Below are positions 1-13,700 of a DNA stretch of 64,000 nucleotides, piece after piece. The notes beneath the pieces were generated by a model. It searched no databases. It was given only the letters and a program-made list of their open reading frames with translations, and was not told the DNA's origin. Position 1 is the stretch's first letter. Every line of letters begins with the position of its first letter. The translations under genes were made by a program, and so were the position numbers. Origin of the DNA: Epiperipatus broadwayi (lineage: Eukaryota > Onychophora > Udeonychophora > Euonychophora > Peripatidae). Location of the stretch: positions 1,319,591-1,383,590 of the forward strand of contig JAQFVV010000228.1 of assembly GCA_028023455.1 (NCBI GenBank). The letters run 5' to 3'.

Positions 1-3000
1 ACAATAAAATATTTTAAGTTTCCAACAAATTATATTATCTTAACGAAGTAGAAAAAAATGTTAAACTCTTATAATTAACTTTTAAGATAAATTTTCACTA
101 AATCTTCAGAATAAAAAATTAAAACAATTTGTAATAAAGTTTTTAAATGAATTAGAATAATTTAAGCTGGATACCTATAATGCCTTAACTTTGGTAGATA
201 ACCCTTTCATCATCAGTTGGCAATAAGTTAGCATTTTATTTTCTAAATTCTTCCTTCAATATTTAATTTAGATCCTTTGACTAACTTCAGATGAGATCTA
301 GTGCCTGATAAAGTTTTACATATTCATTTTACTTTAAACAAAAACTTATTAATTTTTTATATATTTTACTTTTTACTTATCAAAGTTTTAAACTTCATCT
401 GCCAATTCTGATAGACAGTGGGAAAATAAATTTCTCTACCCTTCAACCTGCTTCTCTCCTTTTGCTGCTGCTGCTGCCCTTTTAATCCACTTCTCTGCTT
501 GTGTGTGCGTGCACTTTTTTATAGCTTGCTAATGTTAATCATTCTGATTGACAAGAAATATCATTTTCTTTTGATTTCTCATCCTTTAAATTAACAGTTG
601 ATTGGTCTCTACAAACTGAATCTAAAAATAATAGTAAAGCCACCAGACAAACATATGATGGTCTAAGAATTTTACAATTACCAAATTATTTTGCTAAAAT
701 AAAATAAAAAATATAATAAATATTACCTAACTTTATTAAGTTTTTTTAAACTATTTTAAATTGTGTTAATGAATAATTTTAAAGCATCATTAATATTTAT
801 TTATTTATTTTTTCAAATAAACAAAATACTCTAGAATAATATTAAATATCACAAACTAAAGAAATATTTCCATTAATAAATAAAATTCAAACTTAGTACT
901 GCAAGCATGTACCCTCACACATTCAGAAATTATCTTATATCTTTTAAACCAATTACTTATGTTTTCTTGAAATAGCAATAAACTAATTACTTATTTTTAA
1001 ATTAAACCAATTTAGTTTAATCTCTAAACTCAATTTTAATGCAATTATTAAAACAAATTGACTGATGATGATGATGATGATTATTATTATTATTATTATT
1101 AATTATTATTATTATTACAAATTAGTTTAAATAAAATATTTTATTTTAATTATGAATTATACATTAACTTTTAACATGAATTTAAATCCAATTGGTATTG
1201 TGGATAATTCAGGTACTAAACTAGATATCTTAAATTGTACTAGAATAATCTAAACCTAGTTAATATTATTAGCTACATCTTTAGATTTAAATTATTAGAA
1301 ATCTACTTTAATTATAAGTTTAAATATTTTAGCAAAACAATCAAGTAAAACAATATTATTTATTCATGAAAGAAATACTTTAAATACTTTACTCTTCAGA
1401 TTTGCTATCCTTAAATGATTTATAAAGATGAATTGACTGAATAAATTCTTCTTATAATCTTTTTTTTCTAGTTAAATATCTGCAATAATAAAACACCTGC
1501 TTTCTTGGCAAAGCTAACGTTTACAATATAGTGTATGTAATACTATTTTGATTTGCATTGTGAATGTTAACACAAATATCTTACAATTATCTAGTAGTAA
1601 TGTAGATTTCAAATATATGTGGATATTCTTATTTTTTTCAAGGAATTTTATAGCCAGAACAATATATATGTAGGCCTTTTAGTTATTGATAGCAATACAT
1701 TTATTTAGTTTATTTTGTATTAAACTAAAATTGTGTATTGTTAAGTTTATATCAAACTGTTATTAAAATAAAATTATATATTTGACTATATAGTATATCA
1801 TATATAATTCATGTATTTATAAATGTCTGATCAAACTAATCAAAGAGTTACACTTTAAAGACTTAGATAATCGAGAAACAAGCAATGAATGGTGTTGTAA
1901 GGATAACAAAAAATAGAGAAACCATTGCCTATAAAAAAATAACAGCAGGGTCCTCTATTACAGCAATTAAATTTGTGGTTAAAATAAATGAAAGCTGAAC
2001 TTCACCAAACAATCCTTTCATATATATATTGTACTCAAACAAATCTAGTAGCAGCTCAGATTGGTTATGTTACAATGCTTCAGAAAAAAAAAGAAAAGAT
2101 TGTTTAATAAAAAGTCATATAAATTGATAATAAATATTTAAAGTGCCTCAAGATTAAGAAAAAAAAGAATATTAAATGTTTTAAAAAATTGCATTTTAAT
2201 GTGAGAAACCAAACAATAAATTATCATTGTAAAGAAAAATGTTTTTGATACAAGCAAAATTTGAATTGCATAGTTTTTTTTAAAAACCTAAGGCATTTTT
2301 GACTATTTTATAATTTGCCTATTATGAATTTAGTTTTAAATAAAGTTTTTATGATAAAACTGATGGTAAAACTAAATATAGTGGTAAAATTTTGGAATTA
2401 ATAAATGTTAGAAGTTATAATTAAATTTTAAATTCTAGCAATAATTTTTTCCTTAAAAATGTAAATAAAGGTTATGCATCAAAGTATAATATTAATTATA
2501 AATTTGTTTCCACAACATTTTTTGAAGAGAATGAAGAAAATGTTTTTCAAAAAAATATGTTGTTGCAATGATACAAAAGTTAATTTCCCCTAATTAGTGA
2601 TGTATACATTGTTTGAAAACATGTCATTTGAAGAACATCAAATAGATATAAATAGGTGTGAAACAAGCAACTTGGCATTCTGATTTCATATTGCTTTGTA
2701 TTCCTGACCAGTCTTCTTTTGAAGCAGCGTTGCAGTGATCCATGCCAAGGAGATTAGAAATGTTTTCCACTGTAACTTGGATAGCCATATTTTACTGTTT
2801 TCAAAGTATTTTTCAATAGCCTGGTTCTAAAAGCCAATATGATTTTATTTAGCAGACGCTATCTAAAATTGTAGCTAGGCAACAAAAAACACACTAGCCT
2901 AAATACCTAAAAAAATGCAGATGGATTCAGAAACTAATGCTGAAATTTGCAAAACCAGCCAATGTGATGCCTATAATGCCATGAGAAAAGAAATATCCAG

Positions 3001-3844
3001 GGCCATATAAATTACTCATGTCCTGCTGATATTATACTATATATAACATCATCAATGCTGTTGTATTTATTATCTAACCTCACCAGAGCTCCAAAGAGAT
3101 GATTACCTTAGGAGGAATTAAAGAAAACAACCAAAAATATATTAAAAGAATAATATCTATAGAAAGTCATTGTTTGTGGCTGTTTCAATATTTAACATAA
3201 GATCTTATCTTAAACTTAAATTAAAAATGTTTTATTATTATGATATTTAATATTTTGTGTAGTATATATGCAACAGTTTTATTTATCATTTTTAATGAAT
3301 TGTTTTATTTTATTAATCTGTTTAGTTTGTGTTTGCAACTTAATCCAAACATTATGCTTTTAACACCCAAATGCTAATTAATATCCACAGTCCTGAGAAA
3401 TCATGCAATCCACAGGGAGGCATACAGGGAGGTCAATAATAATTTTTAATTGATGATGATTCTACCTTTGAAAGTTTCCCAAAAGTAAACTTTCTTTTTA
3501 GAAGGTTTGGTATCTTTGAGCTTCATTTTATTAAAACTGAAAATACTTTGGAGAGTACTTGTACTTTTAAATTATAAATCATCATCATTACATTGATTAA
3601 TATTATTATATACTTGAACTGAAAATTGTTTTTATTTGAATTCTATTAACCATTCAAGTTTTATATTTATTTGAATCAAAATTGATGGTACAAATTTAAT
3701 ATATCATTACATATCTTTAGTTCCTGGTTCAAACCTTTGTAGTGGTACAGAATTTACATCTCAATATTATATTTAATATTTTCATGGTAATATAATAAAA
3801 ATAAAGACTTATTTAATTTATATATTATGTACTATTTTGTTTTA
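1..3844. other. AT-rich intergenic or intronic DNA, no gene seen
   Basis: I see no reading frame of useful length and no recognisable element apart from the trinucleotide tract listed separately. The stretch at about 2680-3110 is less monotonous in composition and could be an old element fragment, but I find no protein match in it by eye. Confidence 0.5.
1062..1117. repeat. compound trinucleotide microsatellite (TGA)n(TTA)n
   Basis: A short run of TGA units passes directly into TTA/ATT units with one interruption. The same ATG-to-ATA style compound tract recurs at 4211-4317 and 61988-62011, so this is a common microsatellite type in this genome. Confidence 0.9.
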
Positions 3845-4223
3845 ATATCTAATATTTTGAATAACATTCTGCTTGCCAAGGTTAAGATATTAATTAAGAA
3901 TTATTATGTCTTAAGTAATAGCAAGATTAAGTGAGATTGAGTATGAATTAAAAATAATCATTCTTATACATACTTGATGGTTGATCATTCAGAATAGGTT
4001 GATTAATAAAAAAATTTTTTTACTTCCTTATGATTTAGGAAAAAGGGATAAATTAAGTGGCCTCCAGAAAACAAGGTTGGAATACATTGTGCTTCATCAG
4101 GTTTTTTAAACCTTCCAGTGTTTCCAATATTTCAATAGATTCTCTCATAATTTTTAAACCATACTTTTCCAAATTAAATAATATTTTAGTATTATCAAAG
4201 TCAAGGATTTGATGATGATGATG

Positions 4224-4320
<97 letters not shown>

Positions 4321-4700
4321 CAACCATAACAAATTGATAACACTAAAATACTAGCTAATTTGAAAAAGTATGATTTAAAAACTATAATTTAGTCTATTGA
4401 AATGTTGAAAAAACCAGATGATTTAATTAAATTTGATAAAGCACAACGTATTCCACCCTTGTGGAGGTCTGTGATTTTATCTCTTTCTTCTAAAATCAAC
4501 TTGGAATCAATTAATTGTAAAACTGAAGGAAGTAAAAAAAAATTTTTGGTAATCCATTTATTATGAATGATCAACCATCAAATATATATAAGAATAATTG
4601 TTCTTAACTTCACGCTCAAGCTCGTTACTACTTAAGACATAACTGTTCTTCTTCATTCAGACCTTATCATTGACAAGAATGAATGTTATTTCATAGAAAC
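3845..4700. repeat. large imperfect inverted repeat (foldback) around a TAA microsatellite
   Basis: The left arm (about 3845-4210) reads as the reverse complement of the right arm (about 4325-4700), with many substitutions and small indels. Landmarks shared in inverted order are GAATGATCAACCATCAA, ACTTAAGACATAA, GGAAGTAAAAAAA and GCACAAYGTATTCCA. Both arms keep traces of the same reading frame: minus strand on the left (DNTKIL, then NLEKYGLK, then SIEILE) and plus strand on the right (DNTKIL, then NLKKYDLK, then SIEMLK). The duplicated unit therefore probably came from a protein-coding element that I do not recognise. The arms meet at the trinucleotide tract. Confidence 0.75.
4211..4317. repeat. 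long compound microsatellite (GAT)n(AAT)n
   Basis: About four GAT units are followed by roughly thirty uninterrupted ATA/AAT units, ending in AACAACAACC. It lies at the centre of the 3845-4700 inverted repeat. On the minus strand it reads as a poly-tyrosine frame, which is an artefact and not a gene. Confidence 0.95.
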
Positions 4701-5330
4701 ATAGGAAATTAAAATAATACATGCTATAACCCAAATAAGACATTATTTTCATATATATATATATACACACACAAATCTCATATTCCCAAACATGAGGTAT
4801 ATGAATTGTCACATGAAATTGTGGAAATATGAATTCCATAAAACATTGTGAGAAATTTATGGATTATTACTGAGAATAATGCTAAAAACTAATTAACGAC
4901 TAAAGCTCTACATAAACTTGGTCATATATTAATATATCAAACACAAAGAATTGAAAGTCACCATTCATAAAATATTTAGAAATCTGGGTCACAACATAGA
5001 TTATCTAATGATATGATAATAATTAAATACATCAACAGTTACAGCTTGGTGCACTATTTTATATCTATGTGAATATAATTTTGCTGAGAAGATAACAAAT
5101 GTGACTACATTTAACTAGTGACAATGGTGCCAGTGATGATGCTAATGAATGATCATCCAAAATGCCAACAAATATATTGATTTTGAAGAGGATAATGCAT
5201 TAATATCTACTTAGATTACCATAAAGAAATGGCAAATGTTTATGTTTCTATGATGTTTACTTATTTTTTATTATCTAACTATAATATTTTAGTCATACAA
5301 TATTATATTGAGATACTCCGCCAGTCTAAC
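4701..5330. other. AT-rich DNA between two foldbacks, no gene seen
   Basis: Only short TA/CA dinucleotide runs (about 4755-4775) stand out. I find no coding or RNA signal. Confidence 0.5.
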
Positions 5331-5975
5331 TATGAGTTTAGATGCAAAATTTAGTATCATTTATTGTACCAAGTATATTTTCAATCTTTTGCATCATATT
5401 CATGGTTAGTCTGCTGAGAACATTAATTTGTTGCTGATTTAAATGATATTTGATTTTTAATTCATTACATATTTATTTTGTGTAATGAACCATGCCTGTT
5501 CATTTCTTTATTCACATATAACTTCATTAATACTCAAATCATGATTGTGGCAATGCTCTCTTTCATGATTATGTAAGACAGAGGATTAATGGCTTTGGAC
5601 TTAATCTTAATTTTTTATACATTCTAGTTCTGCAATTTGCCCTGGTTTTACCATAATATACATATGGGCAGTATTTTTAGTTACATTTTACAGCATATTG
5701 TGCCGCTCCAATGTTAAAATTAAACAAGCATAATCATGAAAGAGAGCATAACCATAATTGTGATACGAGTGTTGTTAAAGGTAAGTATGAAAAAAGACAT
5801 GATCACAAATGTAAAATAAGAGGCATGATTCATTACACAAAATGAATATATAATGAACCAAAAATTAAATAGTATTCAAATCAGCAAAAACTTAATGTTC
5901 TCAGCAGATTAACCGTAAATATTATATGAAATCATTGAAAATATCCTTGGTACAATAAATGTTAATAAATTTTAT
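5331..5975. repeat. large imperfect inverted repeat (foldback element)
   Basis: The left arm (about 5331-5573) and right arm (about 5730-5975) are imperfect reverse complements separated by about 155 bp. Shared blocks in inverted order include ATTTATTGTACCAAG, TCTGCTGAGAACATTAA, TTTTGTGTAATGAA and ATGCTCTCTTTCATGATTAT. By eye, identity is around 80 percent. No intact gene lies in the arms. It may be a foldback or MITE-like element or a decayed inverted duplication. I could not identify a target-site duplication. Confidence 0.75.
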
Positions 5976-8207
5976 ATTTAAACTGTTTTAATATTTTTTA
6001 CAATATATATTGTAATGATACAAAATCAGGGGATGAACTTGGGGTGATAGAAAATCATCATCATCAATCCTATCTCAATACAAAATTTAAACATACAAAT
6101 AATGTAATGAGGATGAGGCATGAAAGATCAGCACAAAACTAACTATAAATTCTCCCTGCACTACAAAAAGTAATAAAAGTAATCATTCATCATCAAGAAT
6201 GATCAAAAATAAAATCAACAGTCAACTTTCTGACTGCATTTGAAATGGGTCTCCTATAGTTCAGGCTAATTATTTAGCCCTTGCCAAACTTAAGGCAGCA
6301 ATGCAACATAATAATTTGGATGCACATATTTAAAAGTATTAATATATCAGAATATATAACAATAAAAACAATTCTGGGATTCTAAAACATGCTGATTATC
6401 ATCACTGTCCTGGCCATTTAGTATCATTAATGTACTGGCAACTATAAATTTCATTTCTAAATAAATAATTAAAATAAAATGTAGTGCATGGGTTTTAAAG
6501 GATTTCCCCATTGCACCATCCAGCAATATAAAAGTAATGAAATCATCATCAACTGGCTATCCATAATCATTAAATATAAACCCTTTTATATAAGGCCATT
6601 AAGCAAGAATCCAGCTCAGTGAGTAAAAGCTCTGTAACTGTTAGTATGAGCAAGAGATATAATGCAAACATATAATATTCTAAAACTACTTTAGGATTGA
6701 GTAAATTCACCGGAACAATGAAATATATTATAAATTAGAAACAATAAAATAAAATTAAGGTCTGCTGAGTATGCTATAAATATAAATTTTGCATTCTGAT
6801 TATGATGAAAATACAAAAAAAGCTATCAATCACACTGTGATATACAATATCTCAATAGGTTTATATAAAACACCAATATACCAGCACACAGATGTGCCTG
6901 TATTAAAAAAACATTACATATCAGAATTGTGATAAACTAATAAAATTCTATAATTCATTTTAATATTCACAAAATATGATTAATTTAACATATTATAAGA
7001 ACAGACATGCTGTAACATATGGGAATTATCATATAATAATAATAATTATAAATAAGCTATCACATTTTAATGATACACAAAAACCCATGAAATGTATGCA
7101 TACACTGAGGTATTATCATATGATATTTTAATTTGTCAAATAATGCTTATTAAAATACCCTTATCTATGCTTCTCTGCATACAGATAAAACAGTATACAC
7201 ATAAACTACATCAGTAAGCTAATGGAATCTATAGGTAAGTTGGTCATTTCTAAAGGAGTAGACTAGTTTATTGTCATCTTTGGGAAATGTATAATCCTGT
7301 AAATGCTAATCTGCAGTGACCTCCTTTCAATGTCTATGCCATCTAATACACACATATATATGGGCTATGAACCCCAAAATCTGGGCCTTGCTTTCATGTG
7401 AATTCAAGCCCTATCATCATTGCACTAGCAGCCGCATCTGGATCCTCACCTTCAGTTATAACTTCCTACACATCATGCTCTCATAATCTCTGAATCCTCA
7501 CCTTCAGTTATAACTTCATACACATCATGCTCTCATAATCTATCATCTAATCTTTTTCCCAAACTTTTTATAGTCAGGGTGGAATTTTTTAAAAAAACAG
7601 TAATTAAAAGTATATTTTGATTGACAAAAGTTAATGACTCTTTTCAATTGGCCTTAATCCTCTCAAAAAGTTTTGTAAAAATTTTATCAAAATATGCTAT
7701 ACAAGATATAATTAAAAAAATTTAATCTAATCAAAACAGATAGTGGAAGTTATAATTATCAGTATATCTACTATAACATAAAATATGCTTATTTTAATTT
7801 CAAAATCAGAATTAATATTAATTAGACCTTTTTAAGTGTTTAATTTATAATAAAAAAATTAAATTCAAAATTATTTAATCCTTAACTGTTATTCCAGAGT
7901 AATGTAGGAAATATCTACAAAAAAATTGTGTTTATTTCTACTTTTCTTTTCAATGTTATATATATGCATGCACACTATTATGTTGTTGTATGCCATAGGA
8001 CACATAACCATCTCAATATATATATATATATATTGCTACTTGATTAAGCCAAGGAAGACCCCAACCTTCCAGTCCTCTTAATATGGCTTATTCATTTCAA
8101 TAGACTGATAATTGAACTTTCGCAATCTCTTGGAATCCAGTTTAAGGATTTCAATTGTCTATCTATTATCACCTATTCTAGGGAATATGTCCAGCCCATA
8201 GAAAGAA
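5976..8207. other. AT-rich DNA, no gene seen
   Basis: It contains the small tandem duplication at 7442-7545 and short TA runs near 8018-8033. The segment 8035-8205 has somewhat higher GC and may be part of the RTE fragment that follows, but I cannot align it. Confidence 0.45.
7442..7545. repeat. 52-bp tandem duplication
   Basis: Two adjacent near-identical units begin with ATCCTCACCTTCAGTTATAA and end with CATGCTCTCATAATCT. The period is 52 bp with one or two mismatches, which suggests a recent local duplication. Confidence 0.85.
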
Positions 8208-8350
8208 ATTGTATATGAGGTGGATATATGAAATAAGAAAGTGTGCCAGAGTGATGTGGAGAAGAGAAGCTAGAAAATGAAAAAAATGAATTGAATTTGG
8301 AGATGTCTATCCTGCAGTTGATTGATAATGGTTGAAGATGATGATAATTG
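8208..8350 (+). pseudogene. 5'-truncated RTE-type LINE, reverse transcriptase C-terminus and 3' end
   Basis: The plus strand decays from a pattern seen in the last residues of RTE-type reverse transcriptases (R-x-W-x-x-E-I-R-K-x-x-G/R-V-M-W-R-x-x-A-R). It then runs into the family 3' end, which contains TTGATTGATAATGGTTGAAG and ATGATGATAA. The same 3' end recurs at 59771-59940 (inverted) and 61005-61075 (same strand), which defines the family within this window. Stops interrupt the frame. Extreme 5' truncation is typical of LINE copies. Confidence 0.7.
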
Positions 8351-9090
8351 AACTAGATTGAGTGAAATATAAAGAATCAGACATTAAGATAGACTATATA
8401 GTTTAATAAATTAATAGAACAAAAATCCTTTAAATCCAATTATTAACAAATATATGCATAAAATTATTAAAAATATACTTAATAATTCTTAAATATTTGA
8501 TTGCTGTATATATTTAAATTATGATATCACCCATTATTTCATTTACTTTTTTCCTTTTCCAGTTACTGAAAAACCAAATTGTTTTAACGAAAGAACTTTT
8601 TTTTTATTAAAAAAAAAACAATAAAATAACTTTCTTTTAAAAAGTATTGCTAAGTTATTTTATATACTTATACATGGTAATTTCATGATTGTTTGATGTA
8701 AAATAGTATTTCATCATATGCAATCTTCTACAAAAAGAAATGATACTCCAGAAATCCATTTGGTATAACCTAACTATAAATGAAGCTAGTACATAAAGTA
8801 AATCTTACTGAGGCTGATTGTAAATTGATGATATTTAGGCAACATAACACATATTTTTAAGAGTCCTTCAGTATGATGTTCACAAATTGAAAATATGTGA
8901 TTTAATCATCATCACCATAATCACAATAATGAACTGATATTATTCTATCCTTAGTAAAATATTTAATAACTTTATAGAATATAAATGTCAACCAAATTGT
9001 CATATACATTTATTCATATTTTACTTTTAATTATATAAAATGCTGATCAATATATGGTAAATAGAAATTAAAAATATATATCCATACATT
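8351..9090. other. AT-rich DNA, no gene seen
   Basis: I see nothing beyond homopolymer runs (about 8598-8620). Confidence 0.5.
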
Positions 9091-10720
9091 CATTTATGCA
9101 ATCATCCTTTCTTTATAATGTCAATACTCAAGCATGTTTCTCTGCTTCTGTTTTTATTTTCAACTTTCTACAGTTACATATTATTAGCTACTTCATCCAT
9201 GGCTCCATCATTCATATTATTTTTATCCATGACTTCTGCATCATTTTTAGATTAATTTATAGCATTAACATTAATCTCATAAAATATATTAATTTTATTT
9301 TCATCAATGTTTCAACTTTTCTCCAGTTTTCATGATTTGCTACTTCACCAATAGATTTTGATCCATAACTTCTGTATTTTTTTAGATTGATATATTAACA
9401 GTTATGTCTGCTTTATATTCATTTTATCTTCATCATTATACTGTATAATAAAAACCCTATCAAATGTAACAAGCAGAATATATGGAAATCTTTAGACAAA
9501 GCAATTCTATCAATAATCTGCAATATTATTTATCTAATCTAAGATGGACTTGCTTTTATTTAAGAGATTTCAACACTGTCTCATATATAGATTTTTTTGC
9601 CTCATTTATTAAAGCATTCATGGATGAATAAACTTAGAAATTTTCATTACAACATTATAAATGTTTGCCTCTTCCAAAGCATTCTCAATAGTGTGATTCA
9701 TTTCACACTATGATCAGGCTATAGCACTATAGTTCTGTTTGCATTGTTTTCTGCATAATATTAAGTACCATCAATTGCTTTCTTACCCCTTCTAAAGTCA
9801 TTTATAGTGCTCCCATCAGTGCTTTAAGATCCAATTCTATCTACATAAATTTTTGATTTATATGCTATTTTGATCAGTCTGAACTTCAAACTGATATTTA
9901 ATGTCCTTGAATCCATTTATCAATCAAATCTTATTTCCCTCCTTAATTATTTCTAGACTTGTGGTCATAAAACTTTAATAAAATTGAAACAGGCTCACTT
10001 TTTTAATCCTTTTACTTTCTAGGTTTGTTACTATTTTAGCATTTCTTTCAGTTGCTGTTCTTTCCTATCATTCTTTTCTCTTCTTTTCATTGTTTCCCAA
10101 TCATTCTCCTATTCTCAACTCTTATTTTCCAGTACTATTTTTTTTATTTTTTTATTCTGTTATTTAACATATTTTTCTTCTATTTCTAACTTGAATCTTA
10201 CTATTTCTACTCTGAATTTCTTATTGTTCTATTTCTTCCTGGTTTCTATGCTAATACTTTTGGCTAGTTTATTCTTAGTATTTCCAATTCTTTTTTTCTT
10301 TTCAGTCTCACATTTGATTTTTTTCTATGATTGTCTTCCTTTTGTCTTCCAGATATTGTTCTGTCTCTCTCTCCCATATTTCTTCATTCTATTATACTTT
10401 GAATCCATTCTATTAAAATTTTATTTACATTTTTTACAGCAAATTGTTTACCAAACTGGCCAACAATTGTTCCTCAATGGCAATTTATGTGATGCTTCCT
10501 AACTTCCAAAAATATCAGTTCTCAAAAAAATTTAACTTTATTACTTTTATAAAAACATTAAAAACTAGCCCTCCGAAATTTTTTCTGGCTGTTACCCAAT
10601 GCTTGCTTCTTTTTATCTAAACATGGTGCCCTTTAATTAAACTTTATCCTACCCTATGTGTATTTTTATGTTCTTAAAATCTGTTTTTTCTTGCTAACAT
10701 TTCTTTTGATTTCTAATTAT
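9091..10720 (-). other. strand-asymmetric tract; possible decayed coding relic on the minus strand
   Basis: The plus strand is strikingly rich in T and C, so the minus strand is purine-rich (A and G), as is usual for coding strands of AT-rich retroelement genes. Minus-strand translation gives lysine- and glutamate-rich fragments such as FEVQTDQN and IENALEEANIYNVV, broken by many stops. The plus-strand frames at 9096-9335 and 10191-10502 are phenylalanine- and leucine-rich and look like shadows of this asymmetry, not proteins. No domain can be named. Confidence 0.3.
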
Positions 10721-13700
10721 ATCGCTTAACTAATGATCTCCATAAAAACATTTTTTTTTTTAAATGACTGCTGAAAATGCTTTATCTACATATATATAAA
10801 TTGAAAGTTATGGGGTTTTTTTTTTTTTTAAAAAAAATTTATAAATAATATTTCTTTTAAAATGAATAGTTAATCTATATACATATATAAGTTGCTTTTA
10901 AAAATATATAAGGCTTTGCAACACGAAAATCATTACAATTGTACACTATTTATGAGAAGTTAAATATTATTTATTTAAAATATTTGAATTGGAAATCTTG
11001 AATAATATAAAGTTATCAATAATACTAAGGGAAATTTACCTATAATAATAAAATGATCTATTAACAAAGTTCTTCTAAAATTGTAAAATTCTTTTGGCTT
11101 TGAATATATATTTTTCTTAATTATTGTGACATTATAATAATAATTTTACAGCATAAAAAATGGCTTTTGTGAAACTTAGGTCGTTAGTCACTGGCATAAA
11201 CTAATGATGATAATGATAAATAATAGACAGCTATCTTTCCAGAAATGCAATTAGTCCAAAAATTCTTAATGATGCTTTAATTGAGCATGACTGGTATAGG
11301 AGCCCATTCAAATTATACAGAGTGGCTTATTTCAGCTAAGTATTAATTCTGCCATTTTTTCAGTAATTCTTTTTATGAAATTTTAATTCAAGTAAAACTG
11401 ATTAAATTTATATTCTACTTTTTATCAATTTCACTGCCAATTACAATTTATCAACAAATGAAAACCAAAAATTCAGTGAAGTTATCTTTAGAAAAGTATA
11501 CAAAAATGAAATATATTATGAAAGTCATATTGTAAATAATTTATTCTTCTTTCCAATACTTTCAAAATAGCTTTACAAGTTATATAATTTTTTTTACAAA
11601 TTTTCTCATAAATATTAAATCTAAAAATATATTTTTATATAAAAAATACACAGAGAATTCATATAGGAAATTTTTAAAAAAATAACAAATGCTTTTAGAT
11701 ATGTATAATATTAATAATTACATTTTGATGTCAAAGCATTTTTACTTATAAAAATAAATTAATTCCTAAAACAACATTTTCATAGGGAATTTGTGATGCT
11801 TCAATGTATATGAGATACTGAAGCTTTAATTAATACACTTTCCTGCAGTTATCTTTAATATTTCTAAAGGCAAATTTGAGAGCTAATGTAATATTGAAGA
11901 TTTAGTTTTAAAAACAATCCAGAGATGAGAAGAATTTTAATTAATACAACTACAATCAAAGTCAAAACTCCTTATTGTCAACAATTGATAGTTTCTTATT
12001 CTCTCCATGCAATAGTGCTTGCAATTCATTTTGAAAATATTTCTCTGCAGTTTGATTTCAAAAATAAAAAAATATATTTCCTATAAAGTTTTGTACATGT
12101 TATTGATTTTTTTTTGCACAAAATATTTCTATAATATTTATTATTTTAAAAAAAACTGTGCAATTAGATTTAGGTTATATTTATTTTTAGAAGACACTTC
12201 AAAACAAATCAAACACTTATCAATCAGTAACTCATAATTAAATGAAAAAAAAGTTTCATATAAACTGCTGCAGAATCACTTTTATGTTTTTTTTAAAACT
12301 ATAATATTTTACACTTTAAATAAAATTTCACTAGATTTATTTAATCTGTTTAATAATTTGTTACAGTTTATTAAAATAAGTATGTTTTTTTTTAATTTAA
12401 ATATTGGCCAGTATTAAGAATGAATAACCAATAACAATAGTTATACTTTCTATCAATTCAATTATGTATTTGAATTTACCATTTTTTATAAATTATCAGA
12501 GCTGAAATAGTATTTTTAAAAATAACTTTCACTTGTCAACACATAATTTAAAATTTCTGAAATTATAATAAAAAATAAATGAAATTTGATGAAATAAAAA
12601 AATTGAAGTTTAATAAAACCAATGTTTAAAAAATGTTTAAATAATTGATCGGCTAAAGAATTAAATTTATCAGTACAATATTGATTACATTTTTCAATAT
12701 TAGTTTGTAAAAGAAAGTAATCATATATAAATATATACAATGTAGGTGTTTTTGCATGCAATGTATAAGTATACACTGAACCACACATGTGTAAAAATTA
12801 AACAAATTCAGTCAATAATTTATTTTTGTTTGCCATTTTTATCAATATTATTACAAAATAAATACTTGAAAACAAATTAATATAAAATCTAATATTTATT
12901 TTATTAAGAAAGAAAAACTCCCTAAATGGATGTTTACTATCTTAGATCTTACTGTAGCAATGAATGTCACTCATTTTTTACAACAACAAAAAAAATATTA
13001 ATAATAAAAATTTTATTTGAAATTTTGGGCGAATTAATTTTTGATAATTAATAAAGTTCTCATTTTAAAACTAACACAATTTACTATTTATAAATAAATT
13101 TAAAATTAATAACTTTAAAAATATTTGATTTTTTTATTTATTATATTATTTACCTTTATTGATTTTTATAGTATAGTAGTTTTAAGGAGCTTTAATATTT
13201 TATATTTTTATTATATTATAATATGTATCCACTCTATATAAAGGTCGTCTTTTTTTAAATGGTTGCTTTGGCAAATTTTTTTAAAGATTTAATGTAAATT
13301 AAACAAAAGATTTTAATATTATAGAAATAAATGTGAGAATAAAGGTGACTTCTTTTTTAATTGGTTGCTTTACCAAATTTGTATTTATTAAAGCAACCAA
13401 TTAAAATAAACTAAGTTAAAGCAATACAATTAAATAGTGTTGTGAACAAACATTGATTCAGACAACTGACAAAATAGCAATTTTATATAAGAGAAATTAT
13501 TATGAAAATTGCAACTTCAACCAAATGCATAAGAGACAACAAGTTACATAAGTTCTGTTGGAAAGCATGTCCTTTTATGTTATTCAAATTCCTGAATTGA
13601 ATCATTTATCTATTATTTTCCATATCTTTCTATAAAAATGCTTACATATTTTTTCCTTTTAATTATTAAAACTAAGAGAATTTTCTACAAACTATAGTTT

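Noticed and set aside
4053-4343. 96-codon minus-strand frame with a long poly-tyrosine run
   Set aside because: The run is the translated TAA microsatellite. The remaining residues belong to the decayed inverted-repeat arm, so it is not a gene.
9096-10502. Phenylalanine/leucine-rich plus-strand frames that look like membrane proteins
   Set aside because: They reflect the T-rich strand composition. There is no start context, domain or conserved pattern.
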